Shown piece by piece: positions 1 through 9,614 of a DNA stretch of 64,000 nt. Numbering within the stretch: position 1 is the first letter of the stretch; the number at the start of each line of letters is the position of its first letter. Source of the DNA: Azonexaceae bacterium (GTDB lineage: Bacteria; Pseudomonadota; Gammaproteobacteria; Burkholderiales; Rhodocyclaceae); assembly GCA_009469675.1 (NCBI GenBank), contig SSSZ01000030.1, forward strand, positions 1-64,000. Direction: 5' to 3'. The position numbers and the translations under genes were made by a program. Below the pieces are notes generated by a model. It did not search any database, was not told where the DNA came from, and saw only the letters and a program-made list of their open reading frames with translations.

Positions 1-132
1 CAAGTAGGGCTCGACCGTGCGGCGTTAATCGGGCATTTTTATGGATGTTCATTCGGGGCCTCGGAGGCTTGTATGGTTGGTGCCTCCAATTCTCCGGGGA
101 GACACCCCGAGTGAACAACCTACAGAGAGATC
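1..132. other. Unassigned sequence at the left edge
   Basis: No reading frame here resembles a known protein. The stretch contains short dyads such as CGGGG-AGACA-CCCCG near 96-110. It ends where the aldehyde dehydrogenase homology starts abruptly, so it may be the end of an inserted or rearranged element. I cannot name the element. Confidence 0.4.
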
Positions 133-339
133 ACAGCTAGCATCTGGTCCAACGACCTGTCGCGGGTGCACCGCCTGATCCCCAAGATCAAGGCCGGCAC
201 CGTCTGGGTCAATTGCCACAACCTCCTCGATCCGGCGGTGCCCTTCGGCGGCTTCAAGCAGTCGGGCTTCGGCCGCGAAATGGGGCGTACCGTCCTCGAT
301 GCCTTCCTGGAACAGAAATCGGTGTTCATGGCGGTCTAA
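133..339 (+). pseudogene. C-terminal remnant of an aldehyde dehydrogenase
   Basis: The frame ending at the TAA at 337-339 encodes about 68 residues typical of the C-terminus of NAD(P)-dependent aldehyde dehydrogenases. Visible motifs are the SIWSNDLSR stretch, AGTVWVN, the PFGGFKQSGFGRE signature and a final EQKSVF. The catalytic Cys and Glu, about 150-200 residues further upstream in the family, are missing. The fragment is not cut by the window edge: homology stops near position 133 and an in-frame TGA lies at 112-114 with no suitable start. It is therefore a truncated gene, probably left by a rearrangement or insertion. A strong terminator follows directly, as expected for the end of an original transcription unit. 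Confidence 0.75.
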
Positions 340-360
340 ACAGCCCGGATTTCCCCACCA

Positions 361-394
361 AGCCCCGGCCAGCGCCTGCTTGCCGGGGCTTTTT
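361..394 (+). terminator. Rho-independent terminator after the aldehyde dehydrogenase remnant
   Basis: Perfect 9-bp stem AGCCCCGGC / GCCGGGGCT with a 12-nt loop, followed by a run of T. Confidence 0.85.
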
Positions 395-516
395 GCCGTC
401 TCGGAGCGGCCTTGCGTGACGAACCGGCGCCACCGTCCCCAGAGGCCGAAGCCATGGGGCTGGATGGTCGGCAAACGATTGTGGACGAACGGGCGATATA
501 ATCCATCTGGCATGGC

Positions 517-543
517 TTGACGGAAGGTCGAAAACGTTATAAC
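517..543 (+). promoter_or_regulatory. Possible promoter of the hybrid sensor kinase
   Basis: TTGACG at 517-522 and TATAAC at 538-543 are separated by 15 bp, slightly short for a sigma-70 promoter. The local AT content is high for this genome. The rest of the 395-668 stretch holds no gene that I can support. Confidence 0.3.
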
Positions 544-668
544 TATGCATAAAGTGATAATCGGCCTACTATTAACGGACAGATAGCCGGAAAACAGCCT
601 TGACGGCCCGCGCCGTTTCCAGCTGGGGTCCGCTGCCTGATGGCGCTACAGTCCGGTACGGGAAAAGA

Positions 669-3600
669 ATGGAAAACCAGGTCACAATAAACTGGGAAAG
701 TTTTCAATCCGCCTATTGGCAGGCGACCTGCAGCCTGATCGGCGACGAATTTCTCCGGGCTTCGGCCGTAGAACTAGCCCGGGGCCTGGGAGCAAAAACC
801 GTCATCATCACCCGCGCCCTGGACTATCCGGCGACCCGGGCCAAGGTTGTCGCCGCCAACCACGCCAGCCTTCCGGATCAGTACGAACTCGCCGAGACCC
901 CCTGTGAAATGGCTTACCAGGGGCAGCGCACGGTGATCGAGGATTGCCTGGCCGAGCGCTACCCCCTGACCCGGGGGTCGGGGCACGAAAGTTTCTTCGG
1001 CTACCCCTATTTCAACGGGGCGAACGAATGCATCGGCCACCTGGGGCTTTTCTTCGCCCGGGCCATGCCGGTGGACGAGGCGTTCCATCGCCGCATGGAA
1101 GCCCTGGGCCGGCGCATCGAAGCCGAACTGCGCCGCCTCGACCTCGACAATCTCTACCAAAGCACCAGCCGCCGCCTCGATTTCCAGAACCGGATCCTGG
1201 CTTTGGCGGCCCGCCAGCACCCCCTGGACCGGGTGGCGGACGAACTGATCCTGATGATCGAGCGCGAGCACCCCGACATGTTGTGCTCGATCATGGTGCC
1301 CGAGGCCGACGGCCGGATGCTGCGGCTTCTCTCCGCTCCCGGCCTGCCGGCCGAATACTGCTTTGCCGTGGACCGCATTCCCGTCGGTTCCGGGGTTGGC
1401 TCCTGCGGTACGGCGGCTTTTCTTGGTGAGCGGGTAGTCATCGCCGACATCCAGACCCATCCCTACTGGAAAGGTTACAGCGAACTGGCCGCCGAACACG
1501 GCTTGTTGAGTTGCTGGTCGCAGCCGGTCAAGGACGGCGAGGGCCGGGTCGTGGCGGTCTTCGCCATCTACCGGCGCCAGGTCGGCGAGCCGTCGGCCGC
1601 CGACCTGACGCTCATCCACTCGGTTTCCGATCTCCTCGAACTGATCCTCGGCTATTACCGTACCGTCGAATCGCTCCACGTCAAGACCCAGCGCTACCAG
1701 CTCATCCTCAGCAATTCCGGCGACGGCATCGTCATCCTCGACGCAGAGGGCAACTTCGTCGAAATCAGCGACGGCTTTCTCCGCCTGGTCGGGGCGTCGC
1801 GCAAGAGCGAGGTGGAGCCGACCCGCCTGTGGCAGTGGGACGCCCGCAACGACGAGGCCGCCGTTCGGGCCATACTGGCCGAATTGGTCGAACACCCGCT
1901 CAGCTATGAAACGGCGATCCGGCGGATCGACGGTGAAATCCGCGAGGTCGAGGTCATCGCCTCGGCCTTCCGCGTCGGCGGTCAGGCGCTAATCTGGGCC
2001 TCGGCCCGGGATGTCACCGAACGCAAGCGCATCGAGCGGGAACTGGCCGAAACCACCCGCCGCACCACGGTCTTTCTCGATGCCATTCCGGCCCCGGTGT
2101 TCTACAAGGACAAGGAGGGGCGCTACCTGGGGATCAACAAGGCCTTTACCCAGTTTTTTGGGCAAACCCGCGAATTTCTCGTCGGCAAAAGCGTTTTCGA
2201 CTGTTTTCCGCGGGAACTGGCCGAGATTTACCACGCCCGCGACAAGGAATTGTTCGACCAGCCGGCGGTCCAGGTGTACGAAGCCCAGATCGAGGATACG
2301 GCAGGCGTCCGCCACGACGTCATGTTCCACAAGGCCTCCTTCCTCGACGCCGAAGGCCGGGTGGCCGGCCTGATTGGCGCCATTCTCGACATCACCGGGC
2401 GCAAGCAGGCCGAACAGGCCCTGAAGGACAGCGAGGAACGTGCCCGCAACCTGGCGGCCATGCTGCGCCGGATGTGCGACAACGTGCCCGACATGATCTG
2501 GGCCAAGGATCTGGACAGGCGCTACCTTTTCGCCAACCAGGCGATCTGCGACGAACTGCTCAACGCCACCGATACCGCCGAACCCGAAGGCAAGACCGAC
2601 CTCTTCTTCGCCCGGCGGGAGCGCGAGAGCCATCCGGAAAACCCCGCCTGGCACACCTTCGGCGAGGTCTGCCAGGACAGCGACGCCGCCACCCTGGCCC
2701 GGGGCGAAGCGTCGGCCTTCGAGGAATTCGGCCACCTCAAAGGGCGCATGGTTTACCTCGAAGTGCACAAGGCGCCGTTCTACAACGAAGCCGGCGAGAT
2801 CATCGGCACCGTCGGTTCGGCCCGGGACATCACCGAGCGCAAGCAGATCGAGGAAGAACTCGAGCAACATCGGCACCACCTGGAAAAGCTCGTCGCCGAC
2901 CGCACCGCCGCCCTGTCCATCGCCAAGGAGGCCGCCGAGGCCGCCAACCGGGCCAAGAGCAGCTTCCTGGCCAACATGAGCCACGAACTGCGCACGCCGA
3001 TGAACGCCATCATCGGCATGACCCACATCCTGGCCCGCCGCATCAGCGATCCCGCCCAGCAGGACAAGCTCGGGCGCATCGCCAGTTCGGCCAACCACTT
3101 GCTGCAACTGCTCAACGACATCCTCGACCTTTCCAAGATCGACGCCGAACGCCTGACCCTGGAGAAAACCGTATTCACCGTCGGCAGCCTGGTCAGCAAC
3201 CTGGAAAGCCTGATCGGCGACAAACTGGCCGCCAAGGGCCTGCGGTCACGCCACGAATTCGCTCCGGGGCTGGAAAACCTCGAACTCCTTGGCGACCCCC
3301 TGCGTCTGCAGCAGGTTCTCCTCAACCTCGTGGGCAACGCCATCAAGTTCACCCAGCGGGGGACCGTGACGCTGGCGGTGTACGTCGACGAGGAGAGCGA
3401 GGAAAACATCGGCCTGCATTTTTCCGTCACCGACACCGGCATCGGCATGACACCCGAGGTCGCGGCCAAGGTCTTCGAACCCTTCGAGCAGGCCGACGGC
3501 TCGATCACCCGAAAATACGGCGGCACCGGCCTTGGTCTCGCCATCTGCCGCCGCCTGATCCGGTTGATGGGCGGCGACATCGCCGTGGCCAGCACCCCTG

Positions 3601-4097
3601 GAGTCGGCAGTATCTTCTCGTTTTCCCTGGCCTTCCCCAAGGCGGCACCCGGCTATCGGCAGGAGCAGGGCAGGGCCGTCCTGTCGGGACTCGATGCCGA
3701 GGCGGAACTGCGCCGCCGCTACGCCGGAACCCGCATCCTGATCGCCGAGGACGACTGGGTCAACCAGGAGATGATGCTCGAACTGATCCGCGAATTGCTC
3801 GGCTTTGCCGTCGATGTCGCCGCCGACGGCAGCGAGGCGGTCGAACTCGCGGGGAGAAACGACTACGCCCTGGTTCTCATGGACATGCAGATGCCGAAAA
3901 TCGACGGCCTCGAAGCAACCCGCCTGCCCGGCCGGGAGCAGCTGCCGATCATCGCCGTCACCGCCAATGCCTTCGCCGACGACCGCGCCAGTTGCGTCGC
4001 GGCGGGCATGAACGACTTTATCGCCAAGCCGGTGGACCCCGATGCCCTGTTCCTCGCCTTGTTCAAGTGGCTGGAGCGCCAGGAAGCCGAGTTATAG
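669..4097 (+). CDS. Hybrid sensor histidine kinase, GAF-GAF-PAS-PAS-PAS-HK-REC
   Basis: A 1142-residue signalling kinase that should autophosphorylate on His and pass phosphate to its own receiver. The order is a GAF-like region (about 10-165), a second GAF (about 176-340), three PAS domains each ending in a D-I/V-T-(E/G)-R-K segment (about 350-750), the dimerisation domain with phospho-acceptor His772 in [11 protein letters not shown], an ATPase domain with the N, G1 (DTGIGM) and G2 (GTGLGLA) boxes, and a receiver with Asp1072 in LMDMQMP. No membrane segment is visible, so sensing is probably cytoplasmic. I chose the ATG at 669, preceded by a GGGA-like ribosome site, over an in-frame TTG at 600. 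No dedicated response regulator is adjacent and the stimulus is unknown. The 3' end overlaps the opposing TIR gene by 6 bp. Confidence 0.85.
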   Translation: MENQVTINWESFQSAYWQATCSLIGDEFLRASAVELARGLGAKTVIITRALDYPATRAKVVAANHASLPDQYELAETPCEMAYQGQRTVIEDCLAERYPLTRGSGHESFFGYPYFNGANECIGHLGLFFARAMPVDEAFHRRMEALGRRIEAELRRLDLDNLYQSTSRRLDFQNRILALAARQHPLDRVADELILMIEREHPDMLCSIMVPEADGRMLRLLSAPGLPAEYCFAVDRIPVGSGVGSCGTAAFLGERVVIADIQTHPYWKGYSELAAEHGLLSCWSQPVKDGEGRVVAVFAIYRRQVGEPSAADLTLIHSVSDLLELILGYYRTVESLHVKTQRYQLILSNSGDGIVILDAEGNFVEISDGFLRLVGASRKSEVEPTRLWQWDARNDEAAVRAILAELVEHPLSYETAIRRIDGEIREVEVIASAFRVGGQALIWASARDVTERKRIERELAETTRRTTVFLDAIPAPVFYKDKEGRYLGINKAFTQFFGQTREFLVGKSVFDCFPRELAEIYHARDKELFDQPAVQVYEAQIEDTAGVRHDVMFHKASFLDAEGRVAGLIGAILDITGRKQAEQALKDSEERARNLAAMLRRMCDNVPDMIWAKDLDRRYLFANQAICDELLNATDTAEPEGKTDLFFARRERESHPENPAWHTFGEVCQDSDAATLARGEASAFEEFGHLKGRMVYLEVHKAPFYNEAGEIIGTVGSARDITERKQIEEELEQHRHHLEKLVADRTAALSIAKEAAEAANRAKSSFLANMSHELRTPMNAIIGMTHILARRISDPAQQDKLGRIASSANHLLQLLNDILDLSKIDAERLTLEKTVFTVGSLVSNLESLIGDKLAAKGLRSRHEFAPGLENLELLGDPLRLQQVLLNLVGNAIKFTQRGTVTLAVYVDEESEENIGLHFSVTDTGIGMTPEVAAKVFEPFEQADGSITRKYGGTGLGLAICRRLIRLMGGDIAVASTPGVGSIFSFSLAFPKAAPGYRQEQGRAVLSGLDAEAELRRRYAGTRILIAEDDWVNQEMMLELIRELLGFAVDVAADGSEAVELAGRNDYALVLMDMQMPKIDGLEATRLPGREQLPIIAVTANAFADDRASCVAAGMNDFIAKPVDPDALFLALFKWLERQEAEL

Positions 4098-5153
4098 GCC
4101 GGGAGCGAGGGCAGCGAGGAGGGCGTCGCAGGCGCCTTCGAGGCGGGCGGCATCACCTTCGCGGCAGTCGAAATAGGCGCGATAGCTCATGTAGGTGGGC
4201 AGCTTGGCGGTGAACAGGTAGATGGGAAAGAGAATCTCCCGGTCGCAGTCGCGGCTGCGGGCCCAGGCGATGTTGAACTCCTCCTTGCAGACCTTGGAGG
4301 CGAGGTAGTCGGGAGAAAACAGCGCGACCACCTTGCGGCAGCGGTCGAGGGATTCGAAGATTTCCGGCTGCCACGCCGTGCCGACGTTGATGTTCTTGCG
4401 GTCGAGGAATATCCGGATGGCCGGCGCCTTGTGCCGGAGTCGCTGGGCGAGATCGTCCACCAGGGCCGAATCTTCCCGGGCGTAGCTGAGAAAGACGTCG
4501 AAGTCCTCGTCGGTCTGGGCCGCGGCGGTGTCGGCGGCCGCCGCCGACCGGGCCAGGGCAAATACCTCCGTCGCCTCCCTGACCTGGGTATCGCCATGGG
4601 CAACGATCTTCAGGGTATCGAGAGGAAGCCCGCCGCGCATCCAGTGGATGGCGGCATCGAGCAGCGGCCGGAGCATGGCGGCCACCGGCCAGCGCTGGTC
4701 TCCGGCGGCAACGATGGGCATGGCCACCGAGCGCAGATCGGTCCGTTCGCCGAGGATGGGGGCTAATGCACGGAAGATGTCGCCCACCACCTCGGGCGGG
4801 TCGCCCTGCACCAGCGGTTCGAAACAGAGCAGCCGCTTGAAGGGCGGCGGCGCCAGGGCCGGCTCGGCGGCGGTCGTCGGGCGGTAGGCGCCGCCGGCCG
4901 GGGCCGGGTCGCCGGAAAGCCAGCAGGAAAAATGGGTCCGCAGGTCGAGTTCCCGGTGCAGCGCCAGTTCTGCCACCGAAATCCCGCTGCGGTGCAGGGC
5001 GCCGATGAGGGAACCGGGGGTCGGCAGGTAGTCGTTGGGAAAGGCCGAAACGACCAGCAGATCGAAGGGATGCGCCGGATCGGGCAGGGTGAGGTCGCCC
5101 TGGAGCAGTTCGATCTTGCGGCTACCCACGGGCAGCGTGGCGAGGAGCTTCAT
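4092..5153 (-). CDS. Macro-like domain/TIR domain protein
   Basis: 353 residues in two parts. Residues 1-200 resemble a macro (ADP-ribose-binding) fold: [10 protein letters not shown] at the start, [11 protein letters not shown] in the place of the usual macro NAAN strand, and [12 protein letters not shown] followed by a helix, like the macro phosphate-loop region. This part is assigned by pattern only. Residues 216-353 are a TIR domain ([12 protein letters not shown], then [14 protein letters not shown]). The Cys-x-x-Glu arrangement puts Glu292 at the position of the catalytic Glu of NAD-cleaving TIRs. A TIR that cleaves NAD joined to a module that could bind the product suggests a role in immunity or NAD signalling. 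The start at 5153 has a clear GGAGG five bases upstream; an upstream in-frame start at 5183 does not. The gene appears monocistronic, facing the kinase and backed by its own promoter and the nrdJ terminator. Confidence 0.75.
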   Translation of the reverse strand: MKLLATLPVGSRKIELLQGDLTLPDPAHPFDLLVVSAFPNDYLPTPGSLIGALHRSGISVAELALHRELDLRTHFSCWLSGDPAPAGGAYRPTTAAEPALAPPPFKRLLCFEPLVQGDPPEVVGDIFRALAPILGERTDLRSVAMPIVAAGDQRWPVAAMLRPLLDAAIHWMRGGLPLDTLKIVAHGDTQVREATEVFALARSAAAADTAAAQTDEDFDVFLSYAREDSALVDDLAQRLRHKAPAIRIFLDRKNINVGTAWQPEIFESLDRCRKVVALFSPDYLASKVCKEEFNIAWARSRDCDREILFPIYLFTAKLPTYMSYRAYFDCREGDAARLEGACDALLAALAPGL

Positions 5154-5203
5154 GGAACCTCCGCTGGCTTCGGCCGGCGTCAACCGGCTGGAACGATGGT
5201 CGC

Positions 5204-5231
5204 ATCATAGGGCAAACCGGGGCGCCGCCAA
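5204..5231 (-). promoter_or_regulatory. Probable promoter of the macro/TIR gene
   Basis: Read on the minus strand, TTGGCG (5226-5231) and TATGAT (5204-5209) are 16 bp apart. This would give a leader of about 45 nt before the GGAGG and ATG at 5153. Confidence 0.45.
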
Positions 5232-5254
5232 AGGGGAACCCGGGGAGGCGACAA

Positions 5255-5292
5255 GAAAAAATCCGGAAACCGCCGGTTTCCGGATTTTTTTT
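5255..5292. terminator. Bidirectional terminator between nrdJ and the macro/TIR gene
   Basis: Stem ATCCGGAAACC / GGTTTCCGGAT around a GCC loop, with A-run before and T-run after. It can stop transcription from nrdJ (minus strand) and any from the left. Confidence 0.9.
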
Positions 5293-5336
5293 GCCAACCG
5301 CCTAACAAGTTCCGACGGCGGGGCCGCCGGGCCGCC

Positions 5337-8228
5337 TTAGCCGCAGGTGCCGACGGCGCCGCAGGCGGTGCAGAAATCGCAGCCGTCCTTCCTGATCATG
5401 GTGTGGTTGCCGCATTCGCCGCACAGCTTGCCCTGGGTCGGCAGCACCGTGTTGCTCGATTCTTCCGGCGCCTTGAGGATGCCCATCTGCTGCAGCGGGA
5501 AGCCGTTGTCGTCGAGGATGCCGAGCATGGCGTAGCGGTGGATGATGAGGTTGGCGATGTAGGCCACCGTCGAGGGGTAGGTCTGCTGCTTGCGGGAACC
5601 CGGCACGAAGGCCATGAAGTCGCCCAGGGGCTCGGGGTAGTCGAGGAGCTTTCTGAGCTTCATGCCGATCCAGGCCGGGTCAAGGACGCGCATGTCGAGC
5701 GACAGGAGCTTGCACAGGCCGTCCAGGGCGCGGGGGTAGTTGCCGGCCAGCCACATGGAGTAGGGGCGGGTGACGCCGTCGGGGAGGGTGATTTCCTTCA
5801 AGCCGAGGACGAAATCCTCGCCAGTGGAGGGGTTGTTGACGTCCACCGTCCAGGAGAGGGTGCCGTCGGTGCCGGTTTTGGGTTCCTTGGCGCTGAACAG
5901 GGCGTCCCGTACCGGGGTGGGGCCGTCGTGATCGAGGGCGCCGAGCTGTTCGCAGCGCCAGCGGATGACCTGGGCCATGGCGGAAACCACCGAGGGGACA
6001 CGCTTACGCTCGCCGTGGGGGGGCATGGGTAGCTCGAAGGAGTCGCCCGGAGTCTTGGCCAGGGCTTCGAGCTTCATTTCCAGCCAGCCGTGGTCGTTGG
6101 CCCGCATGTCCATGGACAGCGTCTTGGCGACGGCGCCCAGGCCGCGGGGTTCGGCCGGGCCGTTGGCCCAGACCTCGAAGGGCCAGGCGCGGCCTTCGGG
6201 CTCGACATGGCCGACGAAGAGGGCGAATTTGCCGATGGGCGAATCGATCATGTAGGTCCAGCAGAGGTTGCCCTCCGGCAGGTTGGGGCGGCCCGGCCAG
6301 CGCAGGCTGGCGAGCACCGGGGCGGGCAGGTTCTTGATCGAGAGGCGGCGGTTGGCGTCGGTGGTGACGAAATCCTGGGGCGCCTTGGCGTCGGCCGGCT
6401 GTTCGGCCTTGGCCGGTTCGACCGAGAGCACCGAACCCAGGACGCTGTTGGGGCGGTAGGTGGCCAGGCCCTTCAAGCCGGACTTCCAGGCCTGCATGTA
6501 GAGATCCTGGAAATCCTCGTAGGGGTAGTCGGCCGGGACGTTGACCGTCTTCGAGATCGAGGTGTCGATGTAGGGCGCCACGGCGGCGACCATGTCGGCG
6601 TGGGCCTTGGCCGAGATTTCCAGGGCCGTGACGAAGTAGTCGGGCAGGTTGGCGACGTCGCCGCCCAGGTGTTTGTAGAGGCGCCAGGCGTAGTCCTCGA
6701 CCGAGTATTCCTTCAGGGTACCGTCGGGCATGCGCTTCTTGCGGCTGTAGGTCCAGGAGAAGGGCGGTTCGATGCCGTTCGAGGCATTGTCGGCGAAGGC
6801 CAGCGAAATGGTGCCGGTGGGCGCGATCGAGAGAAGGTGCGAGTTGCGCAGGCCGTGCTTGCGGATTTCGGTCTTGACGTCGTTGGGCAGGCGGGAGGCG
6901 AAGTTGCCGCCGGAAAGGTAAAGCTCGGCGTTGAAGAGGGGGAAGGCGCCGCGTTCCTTGGCCAGGTCGACGGAATAGAGGTAGGCGGTGTCGCGCATGT
7001 ATTCGGAAATGCGGGTCGCCATGGCGCGGGCTTCGGGTTTGTCGTACTTGAGGCGCAGCATGGCCAGGGCGTCGCCCAGACCGGTGAAGCCCAGGCCGAC
7101 CCGGCGCTTGTTGGCGGCTTCCTGGGCCTGGCGGTCAAGGGGCCAGTGGGTGGCGTCGAGCACGTTGTCGAGCATGCGGGTCGAGATGCGGACGACTTCG
7201 CCGAAGGCGGCGAAATCGAACTCGGCCTTGTCGGAAAAGGCGTGTTTGATGAACAGGGTGAGGTTGATCGACCCCAGGCAGCAGCAGCCGTAGGGCGGCA
7301 GGGGTTGCTCGGCGCAGGGGTTGGTGGCCTCGATCACCTCGCAGTAATTGAGGTTGTTGTCCTTGTTCATGCGGTCGAGGAAGAGGATGCCCGGCTCGGC
7401 GTGGTCGTAGGTGGATTTCATCACCTGATCCCAGAGGTCGCGGGCCTTGACCTTGCGGTACACCCAGAGGCCGTCCTCGCGCTGGAAGGCGCCGGAAGAC
7501 TTCATGTCGGTATTGGGTTCGGCGCGGTGCACCAGTTCGACCTCGCCGTCGGCGTCGACGGCCTGCATGAAGGCGTCGGAAACGCCGATGGAGATGTTGA
7601 AATTGGTCAGGTCGCCCTGATCCTTGGCGTGGATGAAATCCTCGATGTCCGGGTGGTCGCAGCGCAGGACGCCCATCTGGGCGCCGCGGCGGGCGCCGGC
7701 GGACTCGACGGTTTCGCAGGATCGGTCGAAGACGCGCATGTAGGAGACGGGGCCGGAGGCGCGGGACTGGGTGCCCTTGACGTGGGCGCCCTGGGGACGG
7801 ATGGACGAGAAGTCGTAGCCGACGCCGCCGCCCCGGCGCATGGTCTCGGCGGCCTGGGCCAGGGCGGTGTAGATGCCGGGCTTGCCGTCGGTGATTTCGA
7901 CGATGGAGTCGCCCACGGGCTGCACGAAGCAGTTGATGAGGGTGGCCTGGAGGTCGGTGCCGGCGGCGGAATTGATGCGGCCGGCGGGGATGAAGCCGTT
8001 TTCCTGGGCCCACAGGAAGCGGGCTTCCCAGTGGGGGCGGTCCTTGTCCTTTTCGACCTGGGCCAGGGCGTAGGCCACCCGGCGGCGCACGTCGTGGACG
8101 TTGGTTTCCTTGCCCTTGGCGTATTTTTCGATCAGTACCTCGCCGGAAATTTCCTGTTCCAGGAGGGGGGGGATTTCCGGCGCAGCGGGAATATCGGTCA
8201 GGGAAAGCTGTTCGGCAACTGGACTCAT
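5337..8228 (-). CDS. nrdJ: Adenosylcobalamin-dependent ribonucleoside-diphosphate reductase
   Basis: 963-residue class II ribonucleotide reductase, which makes deoxyribonucleotides with a B12-derived radical and so works with or without oxygen. The N-terminal two thirds carry the barrel: Cys100 in LINCFVQP, the [12 protein letters not shown] active-site loop at 303-314 with radical Cys305 and Glu307, and [10 protein letters not shown] near 144-153. Two TSCPD-type repeats follow (about 665-780 and 795-900), each with a Trp-Thr start and an S-x-D-M-R end. The tail has a Cys-rich CGECG...CDFCTACG zinc ribbon and a final Cys pair, likely used to re-reduce the active site. The start at 8228 has a GGAGGG ribosome site. 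Two NrdR boxes lie directly upstream, and a perfect terminator follows the stop. Confidence 0.95.
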   Translation of the reverse strand: MSPVAEQLSLTDIPAAPEIPPLLEQEISGEVLIEKYAKGKETNVHDVRRRVAYALAQVEKDKDRPHWEARFLWAQENGFIPAGRINSAAGTDLQATLINCFVQPVGDSIVEITDGKPGIYTALAQAAETMRRGGGVGYDFSSIRPQGAHVKGTQSRASGPVSYMRVFDRSCETVESAGARRGAQMGVLRCDHPDIEDFIHAKDQGDLTNFNISIGVSDAFMQAVDADGEVELVHRAEPNTDMKSSGAFQREDGLWVYRKVKARDLWDQVMKSTYDHAEPGILFLDRMNKDNNLNYCEVIEATNPCAEQPLPPYGCCCLGSINLTLFIKHAFSDKAEFDFAAFGEVVRISTRMLDNVLDATHWPLDRQAQEAANKRRVGLGFTGLGDALAMLRLKYDKPEARAMATRISEYMRDTAYLYSVDLAKERGAFPLFNAELYLSGGNFASRLPNDVKTEIRKHGLRNSHLLSIAPTGTISLAFADNASNGIEPPFSWTYSRKKRMPDGTLKEYSVEDYAWRLYKHLGGDVANLPDYFVTALEISAKAHADMVAAVAPYIDTSISKTVNVPADYPYEDFQDLYMQAWKSGLKGLATYRPNSVLGSVLSVEPAKAEQPADAKAPQDFVTTDANRRLSIKNLPAPVLASLRWPGRPNLPEGNLCWTYMIDSPIGKFALFVGHVEPEGRAWPFEVWANGPAEPRGLGAVAKTLSMDMRANDHGWLEMKLEALAKTPGDSFELPMPPHGERKRVPSVVSAMAQVIRWRCEQLGALDHDGPTPVRDALFSAKEPKTGTDGTLSWTVDVNNPSTGEDFVLGLKEITLPDGVTRPYSMWLAGNYPRALDGLCKLLSLDMRVLDPAWIGMKLRKLLDYPEPLGDFMAFVPGSRKQQTYPSTVAYIANLIIHRYAMLGILDDNGFPLQQMGILKAPEESSNTVLPTQGKLCGECGNHTMIRKDGCDFCTACGAVGTCG

Positions 8229-8288
8229 GGAACCCTCCTCGGCGTTACGGTGGTGACGGATTTATCTTGGTTTGATTGGTGCAAAGCT

Positions 8289-8331
8289 ACTATATCTAGT
8301 GGGTCGATGCAAGATGTTGACTAGATATGGG
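8289..8331 (-). promoter_or_regulatory. Paired NrdR boxes upstream of nrdJ
   Basis: Two AT-rich boxes, ACTATATCTAGT (8289-8300) and ACTAGATATGGG (8320-8331), match the NrdR consensus (ACACwATATwTGTGT type). Their centres are 31 bp apart, three helical turns, the spacing usual for NrdR tetramers. On the minus strand TATAGT, which could act as the -10 element, overlaps the promoter-proximal box, consistent with repression of nrdJ when dATP is high. Confidence 0.8.
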
Positions 8332-8376
8332 TATTTTGGCAGACCGCCCAAGTGCGCCGTCATGGCCCCGAAAAGC

Positions 8377-8416
8377 CCAAAAAAACAAAGCCCCCCGGTC
8401 GTTTGACCGGGGGGCT
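8377..8416 (-). terminator. Terminator of the pta-ackA operon
   Basis: Stem AGCCCCCCGGTC / GACCGGGGGGCT with a GTTT loop. An A-rich run on the plus strand gives a U tail for minus-strand transcripts ending after ackA. Confidence 0.9.
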
Positions 8417-8432
8417 GACCAGTCGTTTTGGC

Positions 8433-9614
8433 TTAGATGCCGAGCAGCGTCTGGGTGTGGTGGGCGATCATCCACTCCTCGTTGGTCGGGATGACCAGCA
8501 CGTCGACGGCGCTTCCGGCCTGCCCGATATGGGTGGCGTGGCCGGCGTTGGCGGCCGGGTCGAGGTCGATGCCCAGCCAGGCGCACTGGGCGCCGACCCG
8601 GCGCCGCACCTCGGCGGCGTGTTCGCCGATGCCGCCGGTGAACACCAGGGCGTCGAGGCCGCCGGCGGCGGCGGCCAGCGACCCCAGTTCGCGGACGATG
8701 CGATAGCAGAAGAGATCGACGGCTTCCTGAGCTTCCGGCCGGTCGCTGGCGAGCAGGGTGCGCATGTCCTGGGACAGCCCGGAAACGCCGAGCAGCCCCG
8801 ATTCCTTGTAGAGCAGCCGGGTCAGTTCCTTGACCCCCATGCCCTTGTTCTCCATGAGATAGAGCAAGACCCCGGGGTCCAGGTTGCCGCTGCGGGTGCC
8901 CATCATCAGGCCGTCGATGGCGGTGAAGCCCATGGTCGACGCGACGCCCTTGCCCCCCACCAGGGCGGCCATGCTGGCGCCGTTGCCGAGGTGGGCGACG
9001 ACGACCCGGCCGCCGGCCTTGGGCGTGTGTTCGGGCAGGACGCGGGCGATGTATTCGTAGGACAGGCCGTGGAAGCCGTAGCGCCGCACGCCTTCGGCGG
9101 TGATGGCGCGGGGCAGGCCGAAGGTCTGGGCGACGGCCGGGTTGCTGCGGTGGAAGGCGGTGTCGAAGCAGGCCACCTGCGGGACGGCCGGCAGCAAGGC
9201 CTGCAAGGCCCGCACCCCGGCGAGGTTGTGGGGCTGGTGCAGAGGGGCGAGGGTGATGAAGCCGGCGAGTTGGTCGAGGACGCCGGCATCGAGCACCATG
9301 GGCCGGGAATACAGTTCGCCGCCGTGCACCACCCGGTGGCCGACGGCGACGATCTGCCAGGCCGCCTCGTGGGCGGTGAACCAGCGCAGCAAATGGTCGA
9401 AGGCGGCAGCGTGGGCGACCTGGGTACCGTCCAGTGGTTCGTCCGCCACCTTGGCGCCGTGGCGGTCCTTGGCGACGAGGCGGGTTTCGCCGGTGCCGAT
9501 GCCGTCGATCTGGCCGGAAACCTCGGCGCAGGGCGAAACCGGGCTGGCGAGCGGGAAGAGGGCGAACTTGATCGACGAGGAGCCGGCGTTGATGGTGAGA
9601 ATGCCGCGGTTCAT
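8433..9614 (-). CDS. ackA: Acetate kinase
   Basis: 393 residues, the usual length. It interconverts acetyl-phosphate plus ADP with acetate plus ATP. Signatures are the N-terminal NAGSSSIKFALF phosphate loop, HRVVHGG, the DTAFH catalytic segment, the GTRSGNLDPGV stretch and the FTGGIGEHA adenosine motif near the C-terminus. Its ATG overlaps the stop of the upstream MaoC-Pta gene by 4 bp (ATGA), so the two are translationally coupled and form one acetyl-CoA/acetate unit. The strong hairpin at 8377-8416 ends the operon. Confidence 0.97.
   Translation of the reverse strand: MNRGILTINAGSSSIKFALFPLASPVSPCAEVSGQIDGIGTGETRLVAKDRHGAKVADEPLDGTQVAHAAAFDHLLRWFTAHEAAWQIVAVGHRVVHGGELYSRPMVLDAGVLDQLAGFITLAPLHQPHNLAGVRALQALLPAVPQVACFDTAFHRSNPAVAQTFGLPRAITAEGVRRYGFHGLSYEYIARVLPEHTPKAGGRVVVAHLGNGASMAALVGGKGVASTMGFTAIDGLMMGTRSGNLDPGVLLYLMENKGMGVKELTRLLYKESGLLGVSGLSQDMRTLLASDRPEAQEAVDLFCYRIVRELGSLAAAAGGLDALVFTGGIGEHAAEVRRRVGAQCAWLGIDLDPAANAGHATHIGQAGSAVDVLVIPTNEEWMIAHHTQTLLGI

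Noticed and set aside
8229-8288. Cobalamin riboswitch before nrdJ
   Set aside because: The leader is too short and lacks the B12-box pattern; NrdR boxes account for the region.
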